A stretch of 64,000 nt of DNA from Streptococcus moroccensis (GTDB lineage: Bacteria; Bacillota; Bacilli; Lactobacillales; Streptococcaceae). The stretch covers positions 1 through 64,000 of the forward strand of contig NZ_JAUSTM010000012.1 in NCBI RefSeq assembly GCF_030812835.1, given 5' to 3'. Below, in pieces: positions 37,008 through 45,369 of this stretch. The translations under genes and the position numbers were made by a program. Numbering within the stretch: the first letter of the stretch is position 1; each line of letters starts with the position of its first letter. The notes under the pieces are model-generated. The model saw nothing but the letters and a program-made list of their open reading frames with translations. It was not told the DNA's origin and made no database searches.

Positions 37008-37080
37008 GAGCACACACCTTACCTCGCTTAGGGCTGCTGGATTCCTCCCCTGACCCACTTCACGCAAAGATGTTGCTCCG
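37008..37080 (-). ncRNA. ffs: Signal recognition particle RNA (small cytoplasmic RNA)
   Basis: On the minus strand the RNA contains GGGTCAGGGGAGGAATCCAG then CAGCCCTAAGCGAG, the conserved SRP domain IV hairpin bound by Ffh. The ends pair (GGAGCAACA with TGTGTGCTCT region) and are followed by a T7 run. A -10 TATAAT lies at 37087-37092 with TTGCGT 16 bases upstream. The 5' end is estimated. It lies directly downstream of tadA, the usual streptococcal position. Confidence 0.88.
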
Positions 37081-37143
37081 GAATCTATTATATCATAAAT
37101 TAACAAATACGCAAGTCTCATAGAGCTCCAGCTGAAAGGGGCA

Positions 37144-37623
37144 CTAGTCCAGCTTTTTCTGTTCTCGTCTGGCCTTAAAAAAAGACCGCATCACATCAGC
37201 ACAAGCTTCTTCTAAAATACCCGTCTCCACCTCGACCCGGTGATTGAGACGCTCATCCCTCAAAATGTCATAAAGGCTACCCGCTGCACCAAACTTGGCA
37301 TTGGCTGCCCCATAAATGACTTTTGGAATGCGGGCTAAACCGATAGCACCGCTACACATGACACAGGGTTCAATGGTCACAAACAAAGTGCAATCCAAAA
37401 GTCGCCAATTGCCCACATGGGCATTGGCCTCAGTAATCGCCATGATTTCAGCGTGCATAACCGCCTGATTGAGCTCCTCACGCGCATTGTGCCCGCGACC
37501 GATGATTTGCCCGTCTTTGACAATAACACAACCGATAGGGATTTCGTCCTTGGCCAAAGACTTCTCAGCTTCCTTTAAGGCTTCCCGCATAAAGCCTTCT
37601 TTTTCTTCAAGAGTGTATTCCAT
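37144..37623 (-). CDS. tadA: tRNA adenosine(34) deaminase
   Basis: The 159-residue zinc deaminase converts A34 to inosine in tRNA-Arg(ACG) and possibly other A34 tRNAs. The zinc ligands are in MHAEIMAI (about 56-63) and EPCVMCSGAIGLAR (about 86-99). The N-terminus MEYTLEEKEGFMREALKEAE is typical. The tRNA-Leu with anticodon AAG in this window would be a second candidate substrate. Confidence 0.94.
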   Translation of the reverse strand: MEYTLEEKEGFMREALKEAEKSLAKDEIPIGCVIVKDGQIIGRGHNAREELNQAVMHAEIMAITEANAHVGNWRLLDCTLFVTIEPCVMCSGAIGLARIPKVIYGAANAKFGAAGSLYDILRDERLNHRVEVETGILEEACADVMRSFFKARREQKKLD

Positions 37624-37707
37624 AAGGCTATTCTATCAGATTTTCTTGACTTTGTAAGCCCCTATGCTATACTTAGCTATAAAATAACCCGCCGAAAAGG
37701 AATGCCT

Positions 37708-38094
37708 ATGACCTGTATCTTTTGCCACCTCCAGCACGAATCCCCTCTATTTGAAACAGAGCATTTTTACCTGGTCTTTGACATCGACCCTATCCAGACA
37801 GGGCATTTGCTGATTATCGCTAAAGCGCATTTGGCCAATCTGACGGACTTATCTGATCTAGCTGCGCTAGAGCTTTTACAGATCCAAAAACGGTTAATTG
37901 GTGCCCTTTATAAGCTCTATCCAGACTACAACTGGACCTTCGTCTGTAACAATGGGCAACTCATGGACCCAGGCACACACCTGCATGTCCATGCCATTCC
38001 CAGACAAACGGGTGATGGTTTCTGGGAGAGCGTTTCGCCAAAAGCTCTAGACCTAGACAAAGCAGCGTTAGTTCAAGCACTGCAAGATAGCTAA
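37708..38094 (+). CDS. HIT-family nucleotide-binding protein
   Basis: The 128-residue protein begins MTCIFCHLQHESPLFE and carries the histidine triad HLHVHAIPR (about 91-99). HIT proteins are nucleotide hydrolases or transferases; the substrate here is unknown. Start at 37708 leaves seven bases after AAGGA, better than ATG 37702. Its TAA overlaps the ATG of the next gene (TAATG), so the two are translationally coupled. Confidence 0.88.
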   Translation: MTCIFCHLQHESPLFETEHFYLVFDIDPIQTGHLLIIAKAHLANLTDLSDLAALELLQIQKRLIGALYKLYPDYNWTFVCNNGQLMDPGTHLHVHAIPRQTGDGFWESVSPKALDLDKAALVQALQDS

Positions 38095-38747
38095 TGAAGG
38101 ATAGGAAGGAAATGAAACAGATGAAACCCATCATTCCCAAATCCCCTGATGTTCCTGATTTGAGCGCAGAGGACATCCTCTTTTTAACAGAGGTCACCTT
38201 CGGCCCATCTATAGCTCCAAGTCCTTGTGATGTTCTCTTTGTCTTTAGCGGGACTCATCCCGGGCATTGGGAAAAGGCTATCGAAGCCTATCAAAAAGGC
38301 CTTTACCAGACCATCCTTGTGACAGGTGGCCGGAGCCTAACAGGAACGCCACATCCCGACTGGACTGGTGAGACAGAGTCCGATATCATCATCCATCATC
38401 TCTTGGCCGCAGGGGTGCCAGAGTCTGTTATTATTTCAGAGAAAAAGTCTACCAACACCCTTGAAAATGTCACTTGTGCCAAGCAGGTCTTTGATTTTGC
38501 TCAGATTAGCTCCCTCCTTTTTGTCTGCAAGGCTCACGCTACTGGCCGCCAATGGCGGACCCTGACCAAACACCTGCCCGCTCATATTACGATTGTCCCT
38601 TATGCCTTTGACACCATTTATCAGGGCCTTCCTATCACACGAGACAACTGGATGACTACTGCTACTGGACGCTCCCGTGTCTGGGGCGAGTATCTGCGAA
38701 TTGTCCATTATGGGAAAAAAGGCGATATTACACCCTTAGAAGATTAA
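38094..38747 (+). CDS. YdcF/SanA-like DUF218 protein
   Basis: The protein is about 217 residues and the DUF218 domain spans about 40-205: DVLFVFSGTHPGHWEKAIEA then YQTILVTGGRS and ESDIIIHHLLAAGVP, STNTLENV, KAHATGRQW. Family members act on cell-envelope carbohydrates or bind nucleotides; the role here is unknown. No signal peptide, so it is cytosolic. ATG 38094 overlaps the stop of the HIT gene; ATG 38112 and 38121 are alternatives behind AGGAAGG. Confidence 0.82.
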   Translation: MKDRKEMKQMKPIIPKSPDVPDLSAEDILFLTEVTFGPSIAPSPCDVLFVFSGTHPGHWEKAIEAYQKGLYQTILVTGGRSLTGTPHPDWTGETESDIIIHHLLAAGVPESVIISEKKSTNTLENVTCAKQVFDFAQISSLLFVCKAHATGRQWRTLTKHLPAHITIVPYAFDTIYQGLPITRDNWMTTATGRSRVWGEYLRIVHYGKKGDITPLED

Positions 38748-38749
38748 AA

Positions 38750-38780
38750 CACCCCTCCATTAACGAGAACCGGAGGGGTG
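38750..38780. terminator. Terminator between convergent YdcF and galM genes
   Basis: CACCCCTCC (38750-38758) and GGAGGGGTG (38772-38780) pair perfectly. A tracts precede and T-rich bases follow, so it can serve both the plus-strand HIT-YdcF pair and minus-strand galM. Confidence 0.8.
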
Positions 38781-38797
38781 CGTATGATTTAACCTGA

Positions 38798-39802
38798 TTA
38801 GGTTAGTGTGACTGTAAAGGTCGTCGTGCTCGTAAAGGTGTCACCTACTTTAAGGGCAATGTCGCCAAAACCAGGATTAACCAGAGCATCCGGCAAAAGC
38901 TGTGTCTCTAAGGTAAAGGCACCGTGAGGGACAATCTCACGTCCGTCTGCTACAGGCCAACCATAGGTATAGATAACAACAGATGGCAGGTCTGTGTCCA
39001 AGGTCAAGCTAACCTTACCATCAGAGGATTTCGCTTCCACTTGAGGAGCATCTCCATCTAGCGCCCAAGCGTGATCATAGCCTTGTGCGATCTGATGCTG
39101 TAGGTCATCGCGATGGAAGCCTTGGCCAATCGGTGCAAAGTCACGAAAATCAAAGACAGTTCCAGCAACCTCTTCCAAATGCCCTGCTGGCGTATTATCC
39201 TCTTTAAGTGGTGCGTACTGGTTGGCCTTAATCTTCAATTTGTGATGATCAATCACCTTGGTCACATCGCCATCCAAATTAAAGTAGACGTGGTTGGTCG
39301 GATTAAAGACCGTTTCTTTTTCAGATACCCCTTCGACACGATAGGTTAAGGCATTACCAACCAGCTCGTAGATGACCTTGACGGCAATCGGTCCAGGGAA
39401 GCCATTTTGCCCATCTGCTAAGACGGTTGTGAACGCTAGAGAAGAATCCCCCAAAAGTTCTGTGTCCCAATAGGCCGTGTGCAAGCTTTCTGGACCACCA
39501 TGAAGGTTGTTACCTTTTTCATTGGCGGTTAGAGCGAAAGTCTCCTCGCCTAGAGTAATCTCAGCCCCAGACAAGCGTCCTGCAACTGGCCCCACCATAG
39601 CACCGATATAGATGTCTTCCTGACGGTAGGCCTCGTCACTTGCATAGCCCACAACGATATTACGTTTGCCATCAAGCGTAGGCACCCAAAACTCAACGAT
39701 ACGAGCCCCAAAGTTGGTCAGAGCTACTTCCACTCCTGTTTCACTTGTCAAGCGATAAAGTTTGGATTGCTCTGCTCCAAAATCACTAACTGTAACTGTC
39801 AT
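38798..39802 (-). CDS. galM: Aldose 1-epimerase (mutarotase)
   Basis: The 334-residue enzyme interconverts alpha and beta anomers of galactose/glucose. Motifs: NLHGGPESLHTAYWDTE (about 98-114), NPTNHVYFNL (about 167), catalytic Glu late in the chain (FTLETQLLPDALVNPGFGD). It follows the bga PTS genes in direction, separated by a terminator and a cre-like site, as in the pneumococcal bgaC locus. Confidence 0.93.
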   Translation of the reverse strand: MTVTVSDFGAEQSKLYRLTSETGVEVALTNFGARIVEFWVPTLDGKRNIVVGYASDEAYRQEDIYIGAMVGPVAGRLSGAEITLGEETFALTANEKGNNLHGGPESLHTAYWDTELLGDSSLAFTTVLADGQNGFPGPIAVKVIYELVGNALTYRVEGVSEKETVFNPTNHVYFNLDGDVTKVIDHHKLKIKANQYAPLKEDNTPAGHLEEVAGTVFDFRDFAPIGQGFHRDDLQHQIAQGYDHAWALDGDAPQVEAKSSDGKVSLTLDTDLPSVVIYTYGWPVADGREIVPHGAFTLETQLLPDALVNPGFGDIALKVGDTFTSTTTFTVTLT

Positions 39803-39823
39803 CCTATTCTCCTTCTGATTTTT

Positions 39824-39858
39824 AAAAGGACTTCCAACCTTTAGGTGGAAGTCCTTTT
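39824..39858 (-). terminator. Terminator after the bga PTS operon
   Basis: AAAAGGACTTCCA (39824-39836) and TGGAAGTCCTTTT (39846-39858) form a perfect 13-bp stem with 9-base loop. It separates the PTS EIIA gene from galM, so galM is transcribed independently or by read-through. Confidence 0.85.
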
Positions 39859-39929
39859 CTTATTAGGCTTATCTTTAGTATAGCGCTTTCTTTTAAAAAT
39901 GTTAACTAAAGACCAGATTTTTTTGGTTT

Positions 39930-40340
39930 TTATTCATCTTCATCGTCTTCGTCATCAGACGCATTTAACAAATCATTGACCTTCTTGGTATTGGTTGTCG
40001 CAAAGACCACCAAGTCCTCATTCATACCAACCAGTTCATTATTAATAAAACCAATAACCATAGGCATGCTCATCCCTGCATAAAGTTCGAATTCACGCCC
40101 TTCTAGCAGCAAGCGAGATGCAACGTTGCAAGGCGTTCCACCGAGCAAGTCAGCAAAGATGACAAACTCATCAAAGTCCTTGATAACTTCTTCTAACTTG
40201 GCACGAAAATCATCCGCTCCCTCAGAAGGTTCAAGCACAACGGTATGAATGTTATCTTGAGGTCCCATCAGCATTTCTGTACTGGCTTTTAGTCCTTCGC
40301 TAAATGACCCATGACTGATTAACACTAATTGTTTTGCCAT
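39930..40340 (-). CDS. PTS mannose/fructose/N-acetylgalactosamine-family EIIA
   Basis: The 136-residue cytosolic phosphocarrier has the phospho-His in LVLISHGSFSEGLKAS (His about 10). LLGGTPCNVASRLL (about 63-76) is a family motif. An unusual acidic tail NASDDEDDEDE ends the protein. It is last of the bgaC-EIIB-EIIC-EIID-EIIA operon and starts four bases after the EIID stop. Confidence 0.92.
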   Translation of the reverse strand: MAKQLVLISHGSFSEGLKASTEMLMGPQDNIHTVVLEPSEGADDFRAKLEEVIKDFDEFVIFADLLGGTPCNVASRLLLEGREFELYAGMSMPMVIGFINNELVGMNEDLVVFATTNTKKVNDLLNASDDEDDEDE

Positions 40341-40343
40341 AGT

Positions 40344-41162
40344 CTACGCCATTCCGAACAAGAAGTGACCAATGAAAGAGAAGCCTACTGCTAAAACAAT
40401 GATGATTAAGATAGCTTTGGTAGACGTCATGCCTTTACGACCGAGGAGCCAGAAGACAAATCCAGTGAAGAGCGCTGGTACAAGACGAGGGAAGATAGAG
40501 TTGAGCAAGTCTTGAATGTCGATTACTTTTTCACCGATTTGAGGCATCCAAGATACTTCGAAGTTAATCATAGTGGCAATCAATGCACCAACCATGAATA
40601 CCCCCATAACAGTAGCCGCATCAACCAAGGCATTCAAGCGATCACGCATTGTCGTGATCAATTTAGTTCCTTCACGGTATGCAATTTCCAACTGTTTCCA
40701 ACGGAAAACGTTGATAGCCATAGCAGCTGCTACCCAGAGTAAAATTCCGACTGGGTTACCTTGTGCTGCTAGAGTTGCTGCGATAGTACCCATAATAGCT
40801 GGAACGAGAGACCCAAAGATAGAGTCACCGATTGGGGCGAATGGCCCCATGAGACCTGTCTTAATACCGTTGACCGCATCCTTAGACGCTACCCCTTCGT
40901 TTTCTTCGAGGGCAAGGTCAATACCAGTGATGATAGTATGGAAGAAGTTTGACGTGTTGAAGAATTGCGTATGCATCTTCATCATTTCTTTTAATTCAGG
41001 TGTGCCATCTCCATACATTTTACGAAGTTGTGGCAAGATGATGTAAAGGTAACCTGATCCCTGCATCCGTTCGTAGTTCCATCCTAATTGGTAGGTAAAG
41101 AGACTACGTTTGTTGATTTGATTAAAATCTTCTTTTGTTAATTTGTAATTAGATTTCGTCAT
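40344..41162 (-). CDS. PTS mannose-family EIID
   Basis: The 272-residue membrane component has LTKEDFNQINKRSLFTYQLG then WNYERMQGSGYLY at the N-terminus and GLMGPFAPIGDSIFGSLVPA near 108-127. Hydrophobic segments cluster in the last 160 residues. ATG 41162 overlaps the end of the EIIC gene (41149) by 14 bases; the in-frame start at 41177 lies deeper inside EIIC. Together EIIC and EIID form the sugar channel. Confidence 0.93.
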   Translation of the reverse strand: MTKSNYKLTKEDFNQINKRSLFTYQLGWNYERMQGSGYLYIILPQLRKMYGDGTPELKEMMKMHTQFFNTSNFFHTIITGIDLALEENEGVASKDAVNGIKTGLMGPFAPIGDSIFGSLVPAIMGTIAATLAAQGNPVGILLWVAAAMAINVFRWKQLEIAYREGTKLITTMRDRLNALVDAATVMGVFMVGALIATMINFEVSWMPQIGEKVIDIQDLLNSIFPRLVPALFTGFVFWLLGRKGMTSTKAILIIIVLAVGFSFIGHFLFGMA

Positions 41163-42060
41163 CTTCAATTTCCCCACTTTCTACGTTAGAAGTAGTTGGC
41201 GCTACAACTGTGCGTTGGCTGTTTTTGTAATGAAGCACTGCAAGCAAAGCACCGATAATCGCAATACCAATCATTGGAAGGCCTTTGAAGTTGTTGCTAA
41301 AGGCAAGAGCACCATCTTCTGGAAGCAATTCGTTGATTGGAGCAAGGTAGCTCGCAACAGTACCACCCAAGGTTTGAATGTTAGAGTAGATAACAGTCAA
41401 CATAGCTGTGATACCGAAACCTGCTGCCAAGTAGTGAAGATTACGTTTAACTGGTAAGTAGTGAAGCAAGATAGCAAACCCGAGACCTGGAAGCATACGA
41501 CCTGCAAGTGTCAAACCATTTGCAAACCATTGAACACTTGCAATCCAGTCAACAACTGTTTGAACAAAGCCACCACCGAGCGCTAAGGCAAGGAATACTG
41601 GAAGGGCACGAGACAAGGCCCAAGGAATGGCACCGAGCAAGTAGTTACGCTCAATACCTTTGTAGTCGAAACGTTCAACTGCTGCATCCACACGGTGAGC
41701 GAAGTAAGTTGTGGTCATACGACCCAAGATATCAGTGTAAACCAAGAGAGCTGCTACCGGAACGGCGATTGTCGTTACCGCTAACTCAGGATCAATTCCT
41801 TGTGCTACTGAGAAGGCAGTTGCCAATACCGCACCTGATGTTGCGTCAATACGAGAAGCACCACCAAAGGTACCAACCCCAAGAACCATGAGCTGCAAGC
41901 TAGCCCCAATCGCAAGACCGGTTCCCATATCACCCATGATAAGACCGGAAATAAATCCTGCAAACACTGGCGAACCAGCAGACGATACGATGGTCAACTC
42001 ATCACAGATTTGATAAGCTGAGTACAACGTGAGTAAAAGTATTTGCCACCATTGAATCAT
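41149..42060 (-). CDS. PTS mannose-family EIIC
   Basis: The 303-residue multispanning sugar permease is of the sorbose/mannose type: AGFISGLIMGDMGTGLAIGA (about 34-53), then GVGTFGGASRIDATSGAVLA. The C-terminus is acidic (SNVESGEIEDDEI). It lies in the bga operon between EIIB and EIID. The substrate is inferred from neighbours to be galactose or a galactose-containing disaccharide. Confidence 0.92.
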   Translation of the reverse strand: MIQWWQILLLTLYSAYQICDELTIVSSAGSPVFAGFISGLIMGDMGTGLAIGASLQLMVLGVGTFGGASRIDATSGAVLATAFSVAQGIDPELAVTTIAVPVAALLVYTDILGRMTTTYFAHRVDAAVERFDYKGIERNYLLGAIPWALSRALPVFLALALGGGFVQTVVDWIASVQWFANGLTLAGRMLPGLGFAILLHYLPVKRNLHYLAAGFGITAMLTVIYSNIQTLGGTVASYLAPINELLPEDGALAFSNNFKGLPMIGIAIIGALLAVLHYKNSQRTVVAPTTSNVESGEIEDDEI

Positions 42061-42102
42061 GATGTATCCTCCTAAAAATTTTTTGAATGATTCCGAAAGT
42101 AA

Positions 42103-42588
42103 TTATCTCACCTTATCAAGCAATGGCATGAAAGGTTTTGCAGTGTCACCTGGTACCATTTGGGCATAGAGGTTAACACCTTTGGCTGCTAGCGCATCAA
42201 AGTCTGCAATGTCCTTAGGCTCAACGTTAATAGAGCGTGTCACAGATTTCGTGTTAGCATTTTGGGACATGTTCCCGACATTTAACTCTGGTAGCGGAAC
42301 ACCCCGTTCTAAAAGACCTAAGAAACGGTCCGGTTTACGAGCCACAATCAAGAGCCGTTGGCTATCGTATTTGCCAGCTAAGATATTAGTAGCAGCTTTG
42401 TCGACAGAAAGGATTGAGAGTTTGACACCTGGTGGTGTTGCTAGCTTCAAACCAGACTTCTCAATGTCATTGTTAACCACCTCATCATCAACCACCATAA
42501 TGCGACTGATGTTGAGTTTTGTTGTCCATAGATTGGCGACTTGTCCGTGAATGAGACGTCCGTCAATCCGCGTTGCAATAATTGCCAT
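42103..42588 (-). CDS. PTS mannose-family EIIB
   Basis: The 161-residue phosphocarrier has the phospho-His in ATRIDGRLIHGQVANLWTTK (His about 14), the diagnostic EIIB-Man/Sor site. It starts three bases after the bgaC stop, so it is tightly linked to the beta-galactosidase. Confidence 0.93.
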   Translation of the reverse strand: MAIIATRIDGRLIHGQVANLWTTKLNISRIMVVDDEVVNNDIEKSGLKLATPPGVKLSILSVDKAATNILAGKYDSQRLLIVARKPDRFLGLLERGVPLPELNVGNMSQNANTKSVTRSINVEPKDIADFDALAAKGVNLYAQMVPGDTAKPFMPLLDKVR

Positions 42589-42590
42589 AG

Positions 42591-44372
42591 TTAGGCCTCC
42601 TCCATTTGTTTATAGTGATGGGTTTTGACTAAATGAATACTTTGGGCTGCCTGTCCCTCTGTTTCAAAAATGATAATCTCATTTTTGCCTTCCCTTAAGA
42701 ACCCTTTAGGAATATAGAGAGAAAGAATTGGACCGACATTCCAGAAACGTCCTAAGTTGACACCGTTGATAAAGGCGACTCCTTTACCAAACTCTGCTAG
42801 GTCTAGATAAGTGTCTTCAAGGTGATCAAGGTCAACCTCGTATCGATAAAAAGCTGGTAGACCTTCTTGCCACTCGCCGCTAAAATCAATTGCTTCAACA
42901 TTATCCAACGGGAGAGAATACTGTTTCCATCCTGTTAGGAAGTGCAGGTCTGCCATGACCCCTTGCCGTAAACCTTTTCGTTGGGTGTCTGCCAAAAGTT
43001 TGTGTCCATAGTTGACGCGCCCCATATTTTCCATGAGGACATCTAGCTGACTCCTACCCTCCTTAAGCTGATACATGATATCTTCACCAATTTCAGCTTG
43101 ATACTGGGTAGCGATATGTTTCTCATTGATAAAGAATTGGGCACGGTCACGACCATCGATCAAGCGGAAGCGTTCTGCTTCTTGCTTATCATTTTCAACT
43201 GCCGTCCGGTAAAGGAGATACCCTGTTGACTGGCCAAGCTTTTCCATAGTCAGTGGGTAAACCGTTTCAATCGGGTGAGCTAGCGTGTCTAGCGTGCTAA
43301 AGAGACTGACTTTGTCTTTGAGAGGGATACCCGCCTTTTCAATGCTTTCTTTGACAAGAGGCTCTTGCTGCTCGATATCTGGAAAGACTTCCTGAAGCAT
43401 CTCCTTGAGAGCAAAGTATTTGGCAGTTGGGTTTCCTTGCTCGTCGAGCGGTGCGTCGTAATCGTAAGAGGTGACTTGTGGTAAATCAGTAACTCCTCTT
43501 GCGGAACACCCGTTCATAAATCCGAAGTTTGTCCCACCATGAAACATATATAGATTAATCGATCCGAGTTCTATACATTCTCTGACTGCTTCTGCTAACT
43601 CTTTAGGATCTCGCCGGATAATTGGTTCTTTCCAACGATTAAACCAGCCATCCCAGAACTCCATGCACATGAGTGGCCATTTCTTACCATGCTCGTCAAA
43701 GAAATCCTGCATGTCCTTAAAATTGAGCCGTGCCTTAGAGCCGAAGTTCCCTGTTGTCAGAATATCATCCTCAATCATCGACCCTGCTCGTAAAGTAGCA
43801 CGCCAAGGGCCATCCGACGTAAAGAGGGGAACAGTGATACCACGTGTTGTCATCAAGTCTTTAAGAGCTCTCAGGTATTTTTTTTCTTCCCCAAAAGAGC
43901 CATACTCATTTTCGACTTGCATCATCAAGATATTACCGCCATGGTCAAATTGCCTTTTGACAAGCTTAGGCAAGAGAACATCATAGTAGTCCGCGACATG
44001 TTTTAAGTAGTCTGGATCGGATGTTCTAATCCTAATATCTTCATTAAGTAGCCACGCTGGTAGGCCACCAAATTCCCATTCTGCACAGATGAAGGGGGAC
44101 GGTCTCACAATCGCATATAACCCCAAGTCGCGAGTAATATCTAGAAATCTTTCTAAGTCTAGAATGCCATCAAAGTTAAATTGTCCTTTTGACGGTTCGT
44201 GAAGGTTCCAAGCCACGTAAGTTTCAACAGTATTGAACCCTAGGGCCTTAAGATTGTATAAAGAATGATACCAATCATCTGGATGAATTCTAAAATAGTG
44301 GATAGCCCCCGATAAAATTTTAAAGGACTCCCCATTCAAATAAAAGTCATCCGATACTTCAAATTTTATCAC
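42591..44372 (-). CDS. bgaC: Intracellular beta-galactosidase (GH35)
   Basis: The 593-residue GH35 enzyme lacks a signal peptide. The acid/base Glu is in MMQVENEYGSFG (about 149-160) and the nucleophile in LMCMEFWDGWFNRW (about 234-247). VETYVAWNLHEP is another family motif. In pneumococcus BgaC is specific for Gal-beta-1,3-GlcNAc/GalNAc; the same role is likely. It starts at GTG 44370-44372 with AAGGAGG upstream. It is first gene of the PTS operon and divergent from the GntR regulator. Confidence 0.92.
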   Translation of the reverse strand: MIKFEVSDDFYLNGESFKILSGAIHYFRIHPDDWYHSLYNLKALGFNTVETYVAWNLHEPSKGQFNFDGILDLERFLDITRDLGLYAIVRPSPFICAEWEFGGLPAWLLNEDIRIRTSDPDYLKHVADYYDVLLPKLVKRQFDHGGNILMMQVENEYGSFGEEKKYLRALKDLMTTRGITVPLFTSDGPWRATLRAGSMIEDDILTTGNFGSKARLNFKDMQDFFDEHGKKWPLMCMEFWDGWFNRWKEPIIRRDPKELAEAVRECIELGSINLYMFHGGTNFGFMNGCSARGVTDLPQVTSYDYDAPLDEQGNPTAKYFALKEMLQEVFPDIEQQEPLVKESIEKAGIPLKDKVSLFSTLDTLAHPIETVYPLTMEKLGQSTGYLLYRTAVENDKQEAERFRLIDGRDRAQFFINEKHIATQYQAEIGEDIMYQLKEGRSQLDVLMENMGRVNYGHKLLADTQRKGLRQGVMADLHFLTGWKQYSLPLDNVEAIDFSGEWQEGLPAFYRYEVDLDHLEDTYLDLAEFGKGVAFINGVNLGRFWNVGPILSLYIPKGFLREGKNEIIIFETEGQAAQSIHLVKTHHYKQMEEA

Positions 44373-44395
44373 TCGGCACCTCCTTTTTTAATTTT

Positions 44396-44447
44396 AGATA
44401 GCGCTTTCGTATATCAATATAGTATCCAATCTTTCTTTAAAAGTCAA
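44396..44447 (-). promoter_or_regulatory. bgaC operon promoter and cre-like site
   Basis: On the minus strand TTGACT (44442-44447) and TACTAT (44419-44424) are 17 bases apart. CGAAAGCGCTATCT at 44396-44409 agrees with the cre consensus at 12 of 14 positions and lies just downstream of the start site, where CcpA would block elongation. Confidence 0.7.
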
Positions 44448-44626
44448 TATTGTTTTTTAACATTTTTAGTTTTTTTAATTGCTTTTTTCACTTTTTATGA
44501 CAAAATGACCACTATATCTTTTTTATATGACAAAACCGAGATATTCTTTCTTAAATTTTGATTTTATGTTAATATTATAAGTAAGAACAACACCTCTACA
44601 CCAACATTTATAGAAAGGTCTTTACT

Positions 44627-45331
44627 ATGAGAATTCCAAAATACCAGATGATTAAAAACGATCTCAAGCAACAATTGCGCTCTGGGAAGTTTGAAAACGG
44701 CGATAAATTTTATACCGAAGCTGAGCTTATCGATATCTTCCAAGTGAGTTCGATTACGGTCATCAGGGCCCTCAACGACTTGGTGACAGAAGGATATCTC
44801 ACCCGTCGGCAAGGAAAAGGGACCTTCGTTTCCAGAGCCCGCAAAGGGAAACGTGTCCGCTTCTCAGATGTCGAAATCTTTCCTTTTGACAAAGATGACG
44901 TTACCGTATTAGCATTAGTTCGCGAGCAAGACCCATCGATTTTAAAAACCTTAAAACTTGGAAAAAACGAGGCCTACTACCGTATCGAACGAGTGCGTCG
45001 GGCAGATGGTACAGCCTACATCTATCAAAAATCATTCATCCCAGAGAAGTTCATCGATGTCAAAAACCACGACATGTCTTATTACAGCTCCATCTACCAA
45101 CACTTTAAGGCTGCTCACGACATCCACTTAAACGAAGAGAGTTTTATCGAAACTAACGAAGTCAAGTTTCCAACGCCTGAGCAGGTTGCCACAATTCTTG
45201 AAACGAGTGGAAACGAGCCTAGTATCTTGCAGGTTCGGACCACCTTCAACGAGGAAACGCAGGAAATCTTCGAGCATATTGAGTCCTATAAAAAATGGGA
45301 CTACTACAAGTTCAAATTAACCTCTGATTAG
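44627..45331 (+). CDS. bgaR: GntR/HutC-type regulator of the bgaC operon
   Basis: The 234-residue protein has an N-terminal GntR winged helix (about 1-68, ending RRQGKGTFVSRA) and a C-terminal UTRA domain (about 85-230, with IYQKSFIPEKFID). It is divergent from bgaC, the position of BgaR in pneumococcus. It probably represses the operon in the absence of its sugar phosphate. An AraC-type gene follows 38 bases later in the same direction. Confidence 0.88.
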   Translation: MRIPKYQMIKNDLKQQLRSGKFENGDKFYTEAELIDIFQVSSITVIRALNDLVTEGYLTRRQGKGTFVSRARKGKRVRFSDVEIFPFDKDDVTVLALVREQDPSILKTLKLGKNEAYYRIERVRRADGTAYIYQKSFIPEKFIDVKNHDMSYYSSIYQHFKAAHDIHLNEESFIETNEVKFPTPEQVATILETSGNEPSILQVRTTFNEETQEIFEHIESYKKWDYYKFKLTSD

Positions 45332-45369
45332 TTTCAAATTCTTCTGTAATTCTGGAAAGGCTGCCTATT

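Noticed and set aside
40573..41046. A 157-residue plus-strand frame opposite the PTS EIID gene
   Set aside because: Composition is that of a shadow of a hydrophobic membrane protein (rich in Pro, Ile, Ala, Arg); no start signal and no recognisable domain.
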